From Candidatus Bathyarchaeia archaeon (GTDB lineage Archaea; Thermoproteota; Bathyarchaeia; Bathyarchaeales; DTEX01), in the NCBI GenBank assembly GCA_038868075.1, contig JAWBXB010000001.1, positions 66,872 through 130,871 of the forward strand: a stretch of DNA of 64,000 nt, in the 5' to 3' direction. The notes beneath the pieces were generated by a model. It worked only from the letters and a program-made list of their open reading frames with translations. It was not told the DNA's origin and made no database searches. Positions 18,304-27,551 of this stretch are shown one piece after another (within the stretch, counting starts at the first letter, position 1; every line of letters starts with the position of its first letter). A program made the position numbers and the translations under genes.

Positions 18304-20382
18304 ATGCATTGCTGGAGAATTGGCATAGATATTGGTGGGGCATTTACAGATTTATATGCTGTAAGTGAGGAAGGCGGGGAGAATATCTGGGTAAAAGTTG
18401 AGTCCACGCCCCCAAATTTTGAGGAGGGAGTTATGCAGGGTATTGAGGAGTTAGAGAAAAAGGGGGTTTGCATTAAAGATGCAAAATATATTATACACGG
18501 TCAGACTGTTGTCATAAATACCATAATTACTAGGAGCGGTGCAAAGGTTGGGTTTATAACTACTGAGGGATTTGACACTTTAGAGATTCAGAGGGCTAAT
18601 AGACGGGACATTTTTAATTTCAGGTATAGGAAGCCTTTACCCTTTGTCTCTAGATATATGATCGCGCGTATTAATGAGCGGATAGATTCTGATGGGAGCA
18701 TTTATAAGCCTCTTGACAAAGGTGATGTGGAAAAAGCGGTTAATACTCTTCTGGATAAAGAAGCGGAATCATTAGCGATAGGATTCATAAACAGTTATAT
18801 TAACCCATGCCATGAGTTAAAAGCCAAAGAGATAGCCGAGAGTGTTCTCAGGGAAAAAGGTGTTGAAAAACCTTTCATCACCATTTCAAGCGATTTGAGC
18901 CGTGAATGGAGAGAATATGAGCGCTTTAACACTGCGGTCTTAAATGCTTATGTCCAACCAATATTCGTTCGTTATATAGAGAAACTTGAGAGTATTCTGC
19001 GAAGAAGGGGTTTTCAAGGAATATTTTACATAACGCTCTCCTCGGGCGGCGTAGTTACATCTGACTATGCAAAAAATTACCCGATAACAACAATAGAGGG
19101 GGGACCAATATCTGGAATTATAGGCGGAACCCGCCTAGCCTCCCTGTTAGGGATAAAAAACATCATCGTGATTGATGGAGGTAGCACGACAACAAAAGCT
19201 GGGCTTGCAAAGGATCTGACACCTAGAGTACATACCGAATACTGGATTGAACAGGATGATTGGAATGCTGGCTACCCACTTAGAGTTCCAACGCTGGATA
19301 TTCATGAAATCGGACTTGGCGGCACAAGCATCATTCGGGTTAGTGAAGCTGGTAATTTATGCGTTGGCCCCGAGGCTGCGGGTGCGAGGCCTGGACCTGC
19401 TTGTTATGGTGTTGATGGCGATAAACCCACGCTAACCGATGCATATGTGGTATCTGGTTACTTGAATCCGAATTATCTACTCGGCGGTAGACTTAAGATC
19501 TTTAAAGAGAGAGCCTTTAGCGCATTGCAAGATATAGCAAGAGCTCTAGGTTTAGACATTATTGAGGCAGCTTATGGTGCCATTAGAATAGCTAATGATC
19601 TTGCTGCCAATCTCATAAGGCAGATTTCAGTTAAGAAAGGGTATGATCCCAGAGAGTTCACCTTAATTGCTCACGGAGGTGCCGGACCAATGTTTGCTCC
19701 ATTTATTGCGGAAGAATTGCAAGTGTCAAGTATAGTGGCGCCCTCTATTCCAAGTGGTGTCTTTAATGCCTGGAGCATGATTGGGTTGGATATAAGGCAT
19801 GAGATTATTCAAACAAATGTAACGTTAGTTAGAGAAGACAAAGATTTTATAGATTTTATGAAGGACGTTTTCAGCTATCTTGAGGGCAAAATTAAAGAAA
19901 CATTTAGGAATGAGGGGATTAACCCCCAAACAGTGGAAGTATTAAGATATTTGGATATGAGATATGAAGGGCAGGCGCACACACTGAAGATTCCATTAAG
20001 CAGGGAATTTTGTAATCTTAGGGATATAATAAAGAAATTCCATAAGACACATTATAATGAGTATGGGTTCAATCTACCTGAAGGTAATGTTGAAATTGTA
20101 AGTTTCCATGTCGTAGGAGCGCATAAGGTTACGCCCCCAAAGATTGAAAGAAAAGTTGTTCAAGGCTCTGTTAAAGATGCCTATCTGGGCGAGAGGGAAG
20201 TATATATGGGGAGCAAAGAAGTTTTAGTTCCAATTTATAGGAAAGAGAGTTTACCCTCAAATGTCGTTTTAAGGGGACCATGTATAATTGAGGGTATTAC
20301 TTCCACGATAGTGGTTACAGAGAGCTTTAAGGTTCTTCATGACGAGTATGGAAACATCATCCTTACTAAAGTGGAGGGTTAA
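18304..20382 (+). CDS. hyuA: Hydantoinase/oxoprolinase family protein, subunit A (HyuA)
   Basis: About 692 residues. An upstream ATG at 18286 is in frame, but GGTGATC just before ATG 18304 fits a ribosome binding site. The N-terminal ATP-binding signature GIDIGGAFTDLYA (usually GGTFTD) and later VIDGGSTTTKAGL, HGGAGPM are those of the ASKHA-fold ATPases that hydrolyse N-methylhydantoin, 5-oxoproline or carboxylate acetone-like ketones. The gene is directly followed by the B subunit, with overlapping translation signals. The actual substrate cannot be assigned from sequence. Confidence 0.92.
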   Translation: MHCWRIGIDIGGAFTDLYAVSEEGGENIWVKVESTPPNFEEGVMQGIEELEKKGVCIKDAKYIIHGQTVVINTIITRSGAKVGFITTEGFDTLEIQRANRRDIFNFRYRKPLPFVSRYMIARINERIDSDGSIYKPLDKGDVEKAVNTLLDKEAESLAIGFINSYINPCHELKAKEIAESVLREKGVEKPFITISSDLSREWREYERFNTAVLNAYVQPIFVRYIEKLESILRRRGFQGIFYITLSSGGVVTSDYAKNYPITTIEGGPISGIIGGTRLASLLGIKNIIVIDGGSTTTKAGLAKDLTPRVHTEYWIEQDDWNAGYPLRVPTLDIHEIGLGGTSIIRVSEAGNLCVGPEAAGARPGPACYGVDGDKPTLTDAYVVSGYLNPNYLLGGRLKIFKERAFSALQDIARALGLDIIEAAYGAIRIANDLAANLIRQISVKKGYDPREFTLIAHGGAGPMFAPFIAEELQVSSIVAPSIPSGVFNAWSMIGLDIRHEIIQTNVTLVREDKDFIDFMKDVFSYLEGKIKETFRNEGINPQTVEVLRYLDMRYEGQAHTLKIPLSREFCNLRDIIKKFHKTHYNEYGFNLPEGNVEIVSFHVVGAHKVTPPKIERKVVQGSVKDAYLGEREVYMGSKEVLVPIYRKESLPSNVVLRGPCIIEGITSTIVVTESFKVLHDEYGNIILTKVEG

Positions 20383-20383
20383 G

Positions 20384-22129
20384 GTGTTGAGTGAAGGGTT
20401 AATCTCAGTTCAAATAGTTAAGAATACTCTGTCAAGTATAGTTAAGGAGATGTTTTGGACGACGGTTAGGGCTGCTAAAAGCAGCATAATATATGAGACT
20501 TATGATTTCTCCCCATCGCTTTTGGATGAGAGAGGTGAACTTATTGCAATAGGTACGGGAGTCCCAAATTTCATAGGTATAATGCCGTTTATGGTTAAGG
20601 CAGTTTTAGAGGATGCGGTAAAAGAAGATTTAGGTTTAAGCCCCGGTGATATTTTTGTGATAAATGATCCATATAGGGCTGGAACACACTTAAATGATGT
20701 CGGCTTAGTTACGCCCATTTTTTATAATGATGAGATGATTGCAACAGCGGCTATAAAGGGACATATTAATGATGTCGGAGGCATGAATCCTGGAAGCTGG
20801 GGACCTAATGCTACTGAAATATATCAGGAGGGTTTGGTTATTCCGACAACGCATCTCTATAGGGAGGGAAGGTTAAATAAAGAGGTTTTGAGGATAATAC
20901 TGCATAATACTAGGATTCCCGATTATGTGCTAGGCGATATCGAGGCTCTTGCAGCGGCATTAAGATATTCTCAGAGGAGGATAAGTGAGCTCTGCGATAA
21001 ATACGGCGTCTCTGTTGTTCGAGAGGCTATGAGGAGTAAAATAGATGAGGGAAAAATGCTGGCGAGAAAAAATTTGGGCATACTACCTAAGGGTGAATTT
21101 TTCGCCGAAGAAAAAATAGAAAAGTATGAGGGAATGGACGAGGATATTAGGATAACAGTTAAAGTTAAGATAACTGATGATAAATTTATAGCTGACTTCA
21201 CAGATAATCCCCCTCAAGTTAAAGCGCCAATTAACACGACTTATCCTGGGACCTATGCCTCTGTAACTATAGCGTTTGTTGCTATAACTGACCCGCATGC
21301 TCCTCTTTGTCAAGGCTATTTAGAGCCTGTCAATGTGATAGCTCCGGAACGCTCCTTATTTAATGCTATGCCGCCAGCGCCTGTTAGCTGTTACTGGGAA
21401 ACAATGTTTTATGCTGTTGATTTAGTGTGGAAGGCTTTAGCATCATATATGCCTAATAGACTTACTGCTGGACATTTCCTTTCAGTTGTAAGTGAAACTC
21501 TGGGCATGATTGATCCTAGAGATGGAAAGTATAAGATTCTATGTGAGCCTAATCCTGGAGGTTGGGGTGCTGCCATAGATAAGGATGGTGAATCATGTCT
21601 TGTTTCATCAGCTGATGGTGAAACCTACACGCATCCAGCTGAGGTTTTGGAAAAGGAGTATCCGATACGAGTTGAATGTATGAGGTTGAATATAGAGGAA
21701 GGTACAGGGCATGGTAAGTTTAGAGGAGGATTCGGCATGAGGAAGGATTATAGGATACTTGCGGATGAAGCCATACTTGTTTGTTCAATCAATAGAATAA
21801 AATATCCGCCATGGGGGGTCAATGGAGGAACTGATGGAACATGCAATCATTTAGTAGTGATAAGGGATGATAAGATTATTTGGGATGGAGGGAGAGCATT
21901 CAATTTTAAGCTTAGAAAAGATGATACTCTTAGCATTAGGAGCGGTGGAGGCGGTGGGTGGGGCAATCCCCTTGAGCGGGATCCAAATCTAGTTCTCGAA
22001 GACTATAAAAACGGTTTGATATCGGCTGAAGCTGCTAAGAAGATTTATGGTGTGGTTATAGATGCTCAAAAACTTAAAGTTAATTTTAAGGAAACAATTG
22101 ATTTGAGAAGAAAGATGGCTGAACGTTAG
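20384..22129 (+). CDS. hyuB: Hydantoinase/oxoprolinase family protein, subunit B (HyuB)
   Basis: About 581 residues from GTG 20384 (TTG 20387 possible). The open frame begins earlier at 20339 inside hyuA, but GGAGGG at 20372-20377 sits at the right distance for 20384. Motifs of the B subunit: DPYRAGTHLNDV, GHINDVGG, the SGGGGGWGNP glycine cluster near the C-terminus. With HyuA it should form the ATP-dependent amidohydrolase or carboxylase complex. Confidence 0.92.
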   Translation: MLSEGLISVQIVKNTLSSIVKEMFWTTVRAAKSSIIYETYDFSPSLLDERGELIAIGTGVPNFIGIMPFMVKAVLEDAVKEDLGLSPGDIFVINDPYRAGTHLNDVGLVTPIFYNDEMIATAAIKGHINDVGGMNPGSWGPNATEIYQEGLVIPTTHLYREGRLNKEVLRIILHNTRIPDYVLGDIEALAAALRYSQRRISELCDKYGVSVVREAMRSKIDEGKMLARKNLGILPKGEFFAEEKIEKYEGMDEDIRITVKVKITDDKFIADFTDNPPQVKAPINTTYPGTYASVTIAFVAITDPHAPLCQGYLEPVNVIAPERSLFNAMPPAPVSCYWETMFYAVDLVWKALASYMPNRLTAGHFLSVVSETLGMIDPRDGKYKILCEPNPGGWGAAIDKDGESCLVSSADGETYTHPAEVLEKEYPIRVECMRLNIEEGTGHGKFRGGFGMRKDYRILADEAILVCSINRIKYPPWGVNGGTDGTCNHLVVIRDDKIIWDGGRAFNFKLRKDDTLSIRSGGGGGWGNPLERDPNLVLEDYKNGLISAEAAKKIYGVVIDAQKLKVNFKETIDLRRKMAER

Positions 22130-22139
22130 GCGATTAACC

Positions 22140-23246
22140 ATGTCTACTGGGGAATTTGAATTAAGAGTTGAGAAATTAAGGGAGATCGCTGAAGAATATG
22201 ATATTGATGGATTTTTCATAGTATCCGAGCCTAATTTGCGCTATTTTACTGGTTTCTCAACACTTGCCATTGAAAGGCTCATAGCCCTAATTATTTCAAC
22301 AAAGCCAGCTGAACCTATACTGGTAATTCCCAAATTAGAGGAGGAAAAAGCAAAGAAGTTATCCTTTTTCAGGGATATAAGGACTTATACTGATGATGAA
22401 GAACCTATCAGGATTGTTAGTGAGGTTATAAAGGAGCTTAATTTAACTGAAGCCGTCTTAGGGATTGAAGACTCTCTTCCCTTCAAGTTTTATAGGATGA
22501 TTAGAGAGGCTGCGCCGTCCTTAAAGATTAAAGGAGCTTCCGCAATCTTTGAAAAACTTAGGAGCATAAAGACTAGAGGTGAAATTGAAGCTATAAGTAG
22601 GGCAGCTGAGATAGCGGTTAGGGGGATTAAGGCCGGGATAGAATCTATAAAAGTTGGGATGAGTGAGTTTAGTATAGCCCTTGAGATTGAAAGGGAGATA
22701 ATAGAGTCAGGCGGGGAGACGATGCCCTTCTGCCTAGTACTTTCAGGTGAAAATTCATCTTTACCCCACGGTAATACCTCTAGTAGAAAGATTGGGAAAG
22801 GCGATGCTGTAGTAATAGATATAGGTGTCACGTACAGGGGCTATTATGCGGATATCACAAGAACTGTATTCGTTGGTGAGATAAGCGGGGAACAGAGAAA
22901 AGTTTATGATGCAGTCTTGAGAGCCCAGGAAGAAGCAATAAACTCCGTGAAACCTGGAATTAAAGCATGCGAAATCGATAGAGCAGCTAGAGAAATTATT
23001 AGGGAGGCAGGTTATGGCGAATTTTTCACATATAGAACTGGGCATGGCTTAGGCTTAGAAGTTCATGAGGAACCATACATAACTCAGACAAATGAGACTA
23101 TACTTAAGCCTGGAATGGTTTTCACAATCGAGCCAGGCATATATTTGCATGGTTCCTTCGGAGTGCGAATCGAAGATGATGTTGTCGTGACCGAGGATGG
23201 AAATGAGGTTCTTATAAAAATGCGGAAAGATCTACTTATTATTTAA
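22140..23246 (+). CDS. pepQ: M24 family metallopeptidase, Xaa-Pro dipeptidase type
   Basis: 368 residues. An N-terminal creatinase-like domain (about 1-130) precedes the pita-bread peptidase domain with the metal ligands in order: IDIGVTYRGYYADITRT (two Asp), GHGLGLEVHE (His), TIEPGIY (Glu) and RIEDDVVV (Glu). The family cleaves Xaa-Pro or N-terminal residues. It starts 11 bases after hyuB, so it is part of the same operon, which suggests that a short peptide or cyclic amide is broken down in steps. That pathway is an inference. Confidence 0.92.
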   Translation: MSTGEFELRVEKLREIAEEYDIDGFFIVSEPNLRYFTGFSTLAIERLIALIISTKPAEPILVIPKLEEEKAKKLSFFRDIRTYTDDEEPIRIVSEVIKELNLTEAVLGIEDSLPFKFYRMIREAAPSLKIKGASAIFEKLRSIKTRGEIEAISRAAEIAVRGIKAGIESIKVGMSEFSIALEIEREIIESGGETMPFCLVLSGENSSLPHGNTSSRKIGKGDAVVIDIGVTYRGYYADITRTVFVGEISGEQRKVYDAVLRAQEEAINSVKPGIKACEIDRAAREIIREAGYGEFFTYRTGHGLGLEVHEEPYITQTNETILKPGMVFTIEPGIYLHGSFGVRIEDDVVVTEDGNEVLIKMRKDLLII

Positions 23247-23306
23247 AATCATTAAGGAATTGTAGATTGAGATACTATCTTTCGGGTGAAATTAACTGAC
23301 ACCGCT

Positions 23307-23780
23307 TTACTTTGGAAATTGTATTTCACCTTTTATGATCCTGCTTTCTGGAACATTCAATTCTTTTGACAGAGCCTTCTTTATTTCCGATACATCTAGG
23401 TTCGCTTGAAGCCTCACCGGTATTCCACATCTCAGGCTTCCTAAGTGTGTTGGTAGTGCCTCTCTATACTCGTATATAATGTTTCCTTGTAGAGCCTTTA
23501 TGCTCAGTGCATTATTTTGGTGGAATGTGATTACCTCAGCTCCACTACAAGCATCCTTGAAATCACTCCAGCTCTCACATATAATGTTTACTGGCACCCC
23601 TATGGCTTTAGGTGCCTTTTTAGTCTCTGCCTTCTCTTCGATTTCTCTTTCTTCACCCTTTGTTGACAACTCTGTTAATATTTCCTCTAGCCTACTTATG
23701 AGCGCATCTAGGTTCTTTTCATGCTCTCTTAATACATTGATCACGAAGTCCAGGGCATTCATTTTCTCGGAATCAGACAT
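23307..23780 (-). CDS. Hypothetical protein with N-terminal coiled coil
   Basis: 157 residues. Residues about 5-50 form a probable coiled coil (LREHEKNLDALISRLEEIL). A charged linker follows (about 45-65, Glu/Lys-rich), then a compact alpha/beta domain (about 68-157) with no motif I know. No membrane segment. It is convergent to the M24 gene and lies upstream of nothing obvious. Function unknown. Confidence 0.7.
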   Translation of the reverse strand: MSDSEKMNALDFVINVLREHEKNLDALISRLEEILTELSTKGEEREIEEKAETKKAPKAIGVPVNIICESWSDFKDACSGAEVITFHQNNALSIKALQGNIIYEYREALPTHLGSLRCGIPVRLQANLDVSEIKKALSKELNVPESRIIKGEIQFPK

Positions 23781-23868
23781 TTTATAATTGCACCATTTAA
23801 ATGAAATGTCTTAATGTCTTATAAAATGTTTGTGAAACAAAAGAAAGAAACAAATTTTCGGTTCTAAT

Positions 23869-25548
23869 TTATAGATTATGAATTGACTTGATTTTCTCCA
23901 TTATTTTCCTGCTTACTTCATCAGCTTCTAAGCCATCCACCAATGCTATATTATAGGCTGAAGCCAATTCCATTTCATCTGAACTTAACAGCTCTACTTT
24001 CGGTATTATGAAAAGTTTTTGATGAGCTTTTATATCCATAGCTTTCACGTATAAGGATATTAGCGCCGTTTTTATATTACCCTCCTCAGGGAGGAAATCC
24101 CCCACGATTATTTCTTTCACAATTGAATCCCTCACCCTCAATGCTAAATCGAACTTCTGGTTTAAGCCTGACGCCCCCCTTATTATTGCTGGCATTTCCA
24201 AAAGCAGACCCTTCTCTTCAGCTATAGAACTTAATTTTTTGGGAATTTCCTTTATTATCTTTCTGAACCTTATCTCCGTGAGCCTCGTGGTTGGGCTAAT
24301 AGACCTAGCCCATAATTCCATAAAGACCTCATTCAATATGCATGTAAAGCCAATAAAGTTTGACCATAGGCCCTGCACTTGAACAATATTTCCACCTGCA
24401 GAGCTAGGTGGGAAAAATAATAGGCTTTCACCTGTATCTGTAACGATGAAGTTCATATTAATATGCCCTATATCTGCATGTCTAACCTCGGCTGCATCAA
24501 ATATCTTCCCTAAGCCAGCAGACTCCTCATCCAAGTAGGTTAATATTTTTATTTTTGCCCCGCGTAAATTTGCTTCTTTTAGGGTTTGGGTAAAGTCTCC
24601 CGTCACATAGGGCTTCTTTAGTTGCTTAATACATATAAGCGCTTCACCTTCAGCCCTATTAATTATTCCAGTAAGATAGCTATAGTACTCTTCTAAGTCA
24701 CTGAATACTATTGTCTTTTCTAGTTTCTTTCCAGTTTTCAGGTATTGAAGCGCTATGGATATATCCTGGGCGCTCCGCCAAACCATGTCGAAGAAGATTT
24801 TTATTGAACTTATGTAGTGGGGTGAATCAGTCCAGAATCCTGAGTCGCTTTCACTTTCTAAATTTATTGACTCATCCACAGTTAGGGATGTGAATGCTAT
24901 CTTATCATCAATTATGAGGAAACGTGTTCTCATCTGTATATCAGAATGCTTTATCACCGCGTATTTCATGTAATCTCTTAGCATAAGCGCTATCTTTTCA
25001 TCTGTTACATTTGTGAGAATTTTCACTTTAACATTTTTTTCACTTATCTTCTTTAGTACATTGTCAAATCCATGAAATGATAGACATATTAGATCATTTG
25101 GTGTCGTTAATAGGCAAATCTCTCGCTCACTATCCTCCAGCATCTGCATCATAACATTATACACTTTTCTTCTGCCACTATGAACTCTAAACTTTGTTTC
25201 AATAGCGTAATCCTGCTGGTTGGAAAGTTTTGAAAGAACATCTAAGATCTGAGAATATTTACTCTCCATCTCTAAAATCTTATCTTTTGCCGCCGACAGC
25301 AACATATTAAGGGCCATATTGGCTGGTATAGCTGAGAATTTTAGAGGTCTACCGGGTATAATATTTATTAAACCCATATTCTGCATTTTCTTAAGATTGC
25401 GGTAGATATTCATACGATTTGTTTTTAGAGCTTTTGCAAGAGCACCTATACTGCTCGCCCCCGCTCTAATTAGATGAATGAATATTTGGGCTTGAGTTTT
25501 CGTTAAACCATAAATCTGAAGCATATTTAATGCATCTTCAATCGACAT
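23869..25548 (-). CDS. TrmB-family regulator with two PLD-like domains and a C-terminal domain
   Basis: 559 residues. The N-terminal winged helix (LQIYGLTKTQAQIFIHLI and the recognition region TNRMNIYRNLKKM) is of TrmB type. Two repeats of a phospholipase-D-like sensor domain follow (about 110-265 and 275-410), without intact HKD catalytic motifs. The last 130 residues contain FDLALRVRDSIVKEIIVGDF, which looks like a degenerate nuclease-fold (Mrr-like) segment. That part is a guess. It is divergent from the small winged-helix gene at 25644, with fewer than 100 bases between them, so it may control the KaiC-like cluster. Confidence 0.8.
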   Translation of the reverse strand: MSIEDALNMLQIYGLTKTQAQIFIHLIRAGASSIGALAKALKTNRMNIYRNLKKMQNMGLINIIPGRPLKFSAIPANMALNMLLSAAKDKILEMESKYSQILDVLSKLSNQQDYAIETKFRVHSGRRKVYNVMMQMLEDSEREICLLTTPNDLICLSFHGFDNVLKKISEKNVKVKILTNVTDEKIALMLRDYMKYAVIKHSDIQMRTRFLIIDDKIAFTSLTVDESINLESESDSGFWTDSPHYISSIKIFFDMVWRSAQDISIALQYLKTGKKLEKTIVFSDLEEYYSYLTGIINRAEGEALICIKQLKKPYVTGDFTQTLKEANLRGAKIKILTYLDEESAGLGKIFDAAEVRHADIGHINMNFIVTDTGESLLFFPPSSAGGNIVQVQGLWSNFIGFTCILNEVFMELWARSISPTTRLTEIRFRKIIKEIPKKLSSIAEEKGLLLEMPAIIRGASGLNQKFDLALRVRDSIVKEIIVGDFLPEEGNIKTALISLYVKAMDIKAHQKLFIIPKVELLSSDEMELASAYNIALVDGLEADEVSRKIMEKIKSIHNL

Positions 25549-25643
25549 AGTTTAACCTCTGTATCAATGTAACAAACAAATGTTACATATTAATATTTTT
25601 ATAAAATCTTTCTATAAAAAGCTTTAGACAAAAATCTAAATTA

Positions 25644-25958
25644 ATGGTGGGGAAAATGGAAGTGAATCTCAGCTTACTAAGCTCAAGCCGCCGGAGGAGT
25701 AAGCTGGAGATTTATATAGATATTCTAAAGATAATTGAGCGCGGCGTCAATAAGCCTACTAGGGTTATGTTCGCGGCAAATATTTCTTGGAAGCCTCTTA
25801 ATGAGATACTAACAAATCTTGAGAGGCAGGGGCTCATAGAGCGCAAAAATGTGAGGAACCGCACATTAGTTTTCATAACGGAGAAGGGTAAGCGCATCCT
25901 AAGGACTCTTGAAACTATATCATCAGAGCTCACGACTCTAAGAAAACCTAGAATATAA
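25644..25958 (+). CDS. Small winged-helix DNA-binding protein
   Basis: 104 residues (Met8 is an alternative start). SRRRSKLEIYIDILKII opens the helix-turn-helix domain, with recognition region MFAANISWKPLNEILTNL and wing LVFITEKGKRIL. Same family as the protein at 17946-18215. It leads the KaiC-like cluster on the + strand and is divergent from the TrmB/PLD-like regulator. Confidence 0.77.
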   Translation: MVGKMEVNLSLLSSSRRRSKLEIYIDILKIIERGVNKPTRVMFAANISWKPLNEILTNLERQGLIERKNVRNRTLVFITEKGKRILRTLETISSELTTLRKPRI

Positions 25959-26112
25959 ACCTCAATCATGTGAAGGAATTGCCTCCAGCTTAAGTAATAG
26001 AGAGTTCATGTATAGAGTTTACATGAATAAAGGCTAAAAGGCTATAGGCTTCCAATTAATCACATAATTTAATGTTAAGATTTTCCCATGTTAATGGGAG
26101 AAGGAGATTGGA

Positions 26113-26811
26113 GTGAAAAGAGCAGATATTGATAGAGCGCCAAGTTGTATAGATGGGCTGGACGAGATTATCGGAGGGGGCTTCCCGAGAGGCAGCCTAA
26201 TAGTTTTGGCTGGGAATCCTGGAACGGGTAAAACGATTTTTTCGGCAAGTTTCTTATATCATGGTATTGTTGATTATGATGAGAAGGGCGTATATATTAG
26301 TTTCGCCGAGAATAAGAAAGCTTTCTTCAATAATATGCGTGCTTTTGGCTTCAATTTCGAGGAACTTGAAAAAGCAGGTAAATTCCGTTTCCTAGACTTA
26401 ATAACCGCTAGGGAGGAAACTGCGCCAGCGATTATAGAAACCATACTTAGGGAGGTGAGTGAGGTTGGTGTTAGACACCTAGTAATAGACTCGAAATTGA
26501 AGCCAAAAGCCCGAACTCTTCTAATAGTGGAAAATCCCCATGGAGATGATAGGATAGGCTTCGGTATAGAAGAGTTCGTTGCGGATGGAATAATCCTATT
26601 AAAAAGGAGTAGGCTTGCTGATAGGCTCCTGAGAGAACTAGAAATATTTAGGATGAGGGGAACACCGGTCCAGGAGACGTTGACGGTCTTTACACTCAAA
26701 GATGGATTCAAAATTTTTCCACCATTTAAACCTAAGCCGATTGAGAAGCCAAGCAGGTTCCAGCCCCAACTGGACACGGAAGAATGCTTCTCAACAGGCT
26801 CGCAGATTTGA
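26113..26811 (+). pseudogene. Broken KaiC-like ATPase, N-terminal part
   Basis: 232 codons. The Walker A region (GNPGTGKTIF) and the early RecA-fold strands match the intact paralogue at 27552. After VIDS, about 34 residues of the paralogue (the Walker B/switch region beginning SFSA) are missing. They are replaced by KLKPKAR, encoded by an exact 21-base inverted copy of 26341-26361. The frame ends at 26811, at a -1 shift: the next frame continues LADLNEMLRGG and matches the paralogue's second half. I read it as a dead gene, although a short product could be made. Confidence 0.72.
26341..26510. repeat. Perfect 21-bp inverted repeat inside the broken KaiC-like gene
   Basis: 26341-26361 (GCTTTTGGCTTCAATTTCGA plus G) is exactly complementary to 26490-26510. 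The left arm encodes AFGFNFE, expected from the paralogue. The right arm stands where the paralogue has its Walker B region. This is the pattern left by a fold-back template switch during replication. Confidence 0.85.
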
Positions 26812-27422
26812 ATGAGATGCTTAGGGGAGGTTATCCGAGAGGCTCATCGGTTCTCATTGAAATTGATGAGTACATCTCAGCGTTACAATGCCACTTAATT
26901 ATAGCTCCGACGGATGCGAACTTTCTCACCCATGGTAGGGGTATAATTGCTATACCCTCAAGAGGGGTAGACCATAATCTTATGAGGAGATGGTTTGAAG
27001 ATGTGGGCATAACAAGAGATGAGATAAATGGGCTTCTGAGGGTATGTATTAAGGAGGCCAGCTTCAAGCCTAAACCCTATATTTTAGTGCTTAAAGGTGA
27101 GAACATTTTAGATGATTATGCAAGATGTATGGAGGCTGAGCGAGAGCTGGTGGAGAGGACTGGTCAGCCAGTATTAAATATAATTGGTGCAGATACGCTC
27201 ATAGATATATATGGAGTTAAAGAAACGATTTCAATCCTTAGAGAACGAGCCACAAGAATAAGAGAAATGAAAGGTTTGGGCATATTTATACTTAAGCCAG
27301 GCTACCCAAGGCTGGCTAAGATTCTTGGTGCGCTTGCGGATGTGCACTTGAAAGTTACACGGGAGTATGGAGCTGTGCTCGTTTACGGTGTGAAGCCTAG
27401 AACGAATCTTTTATGTGCTTGA
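26784..27422 (+). pseudogene. Broken KaiC-like protein, C-terminal part
   Basis: 212 codons in the frame next to that of 26113-26811. It matches the second half of the intact paralogue segment by segment: LRGGYPRGSSVLIE, then IIAIPSRGV for VIILPPQGL, then IGADTLIDIYG for VGFDTLEYVYG, and the end GVKPRTNLL for GVKPKTPLL. The ATG at 26784 lies inside the end of the N-terminal part, and one inserted base near 26798 would restore a single frame. A free second domain could be translated, but frameshift decay is the simpler reading. Confidence 0.7.
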
Positions 27423-27551
27423 GATGGATGTGTCAAGGGGTTATCCGATGCCGAAGCTAACGCCAATAATCTGAAAAAAGAATAAATATTTTTGTGGTTT
27501 AATTTGAAATGAGGATTCATTAATGGCATATTTTTATGTGGGTGTGGAATC

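Noticed and set aside
26274-26777. Minus-strand open frame of 167 codons opposite the broken KaiC-like gene
   Set aside because: It is antisense to a recognisable protein; its repeated FGFNFE/KLKPKAR-like text is only the inverted repeat seen on both strands.
26784-26811. Programmed frameshift between the two halves of the KaiC-like gene
   Set aside because: No slippery heptamer or strong hairpin is seen at the shift, and the Walker B region is already destroyed, so decay is simpler.
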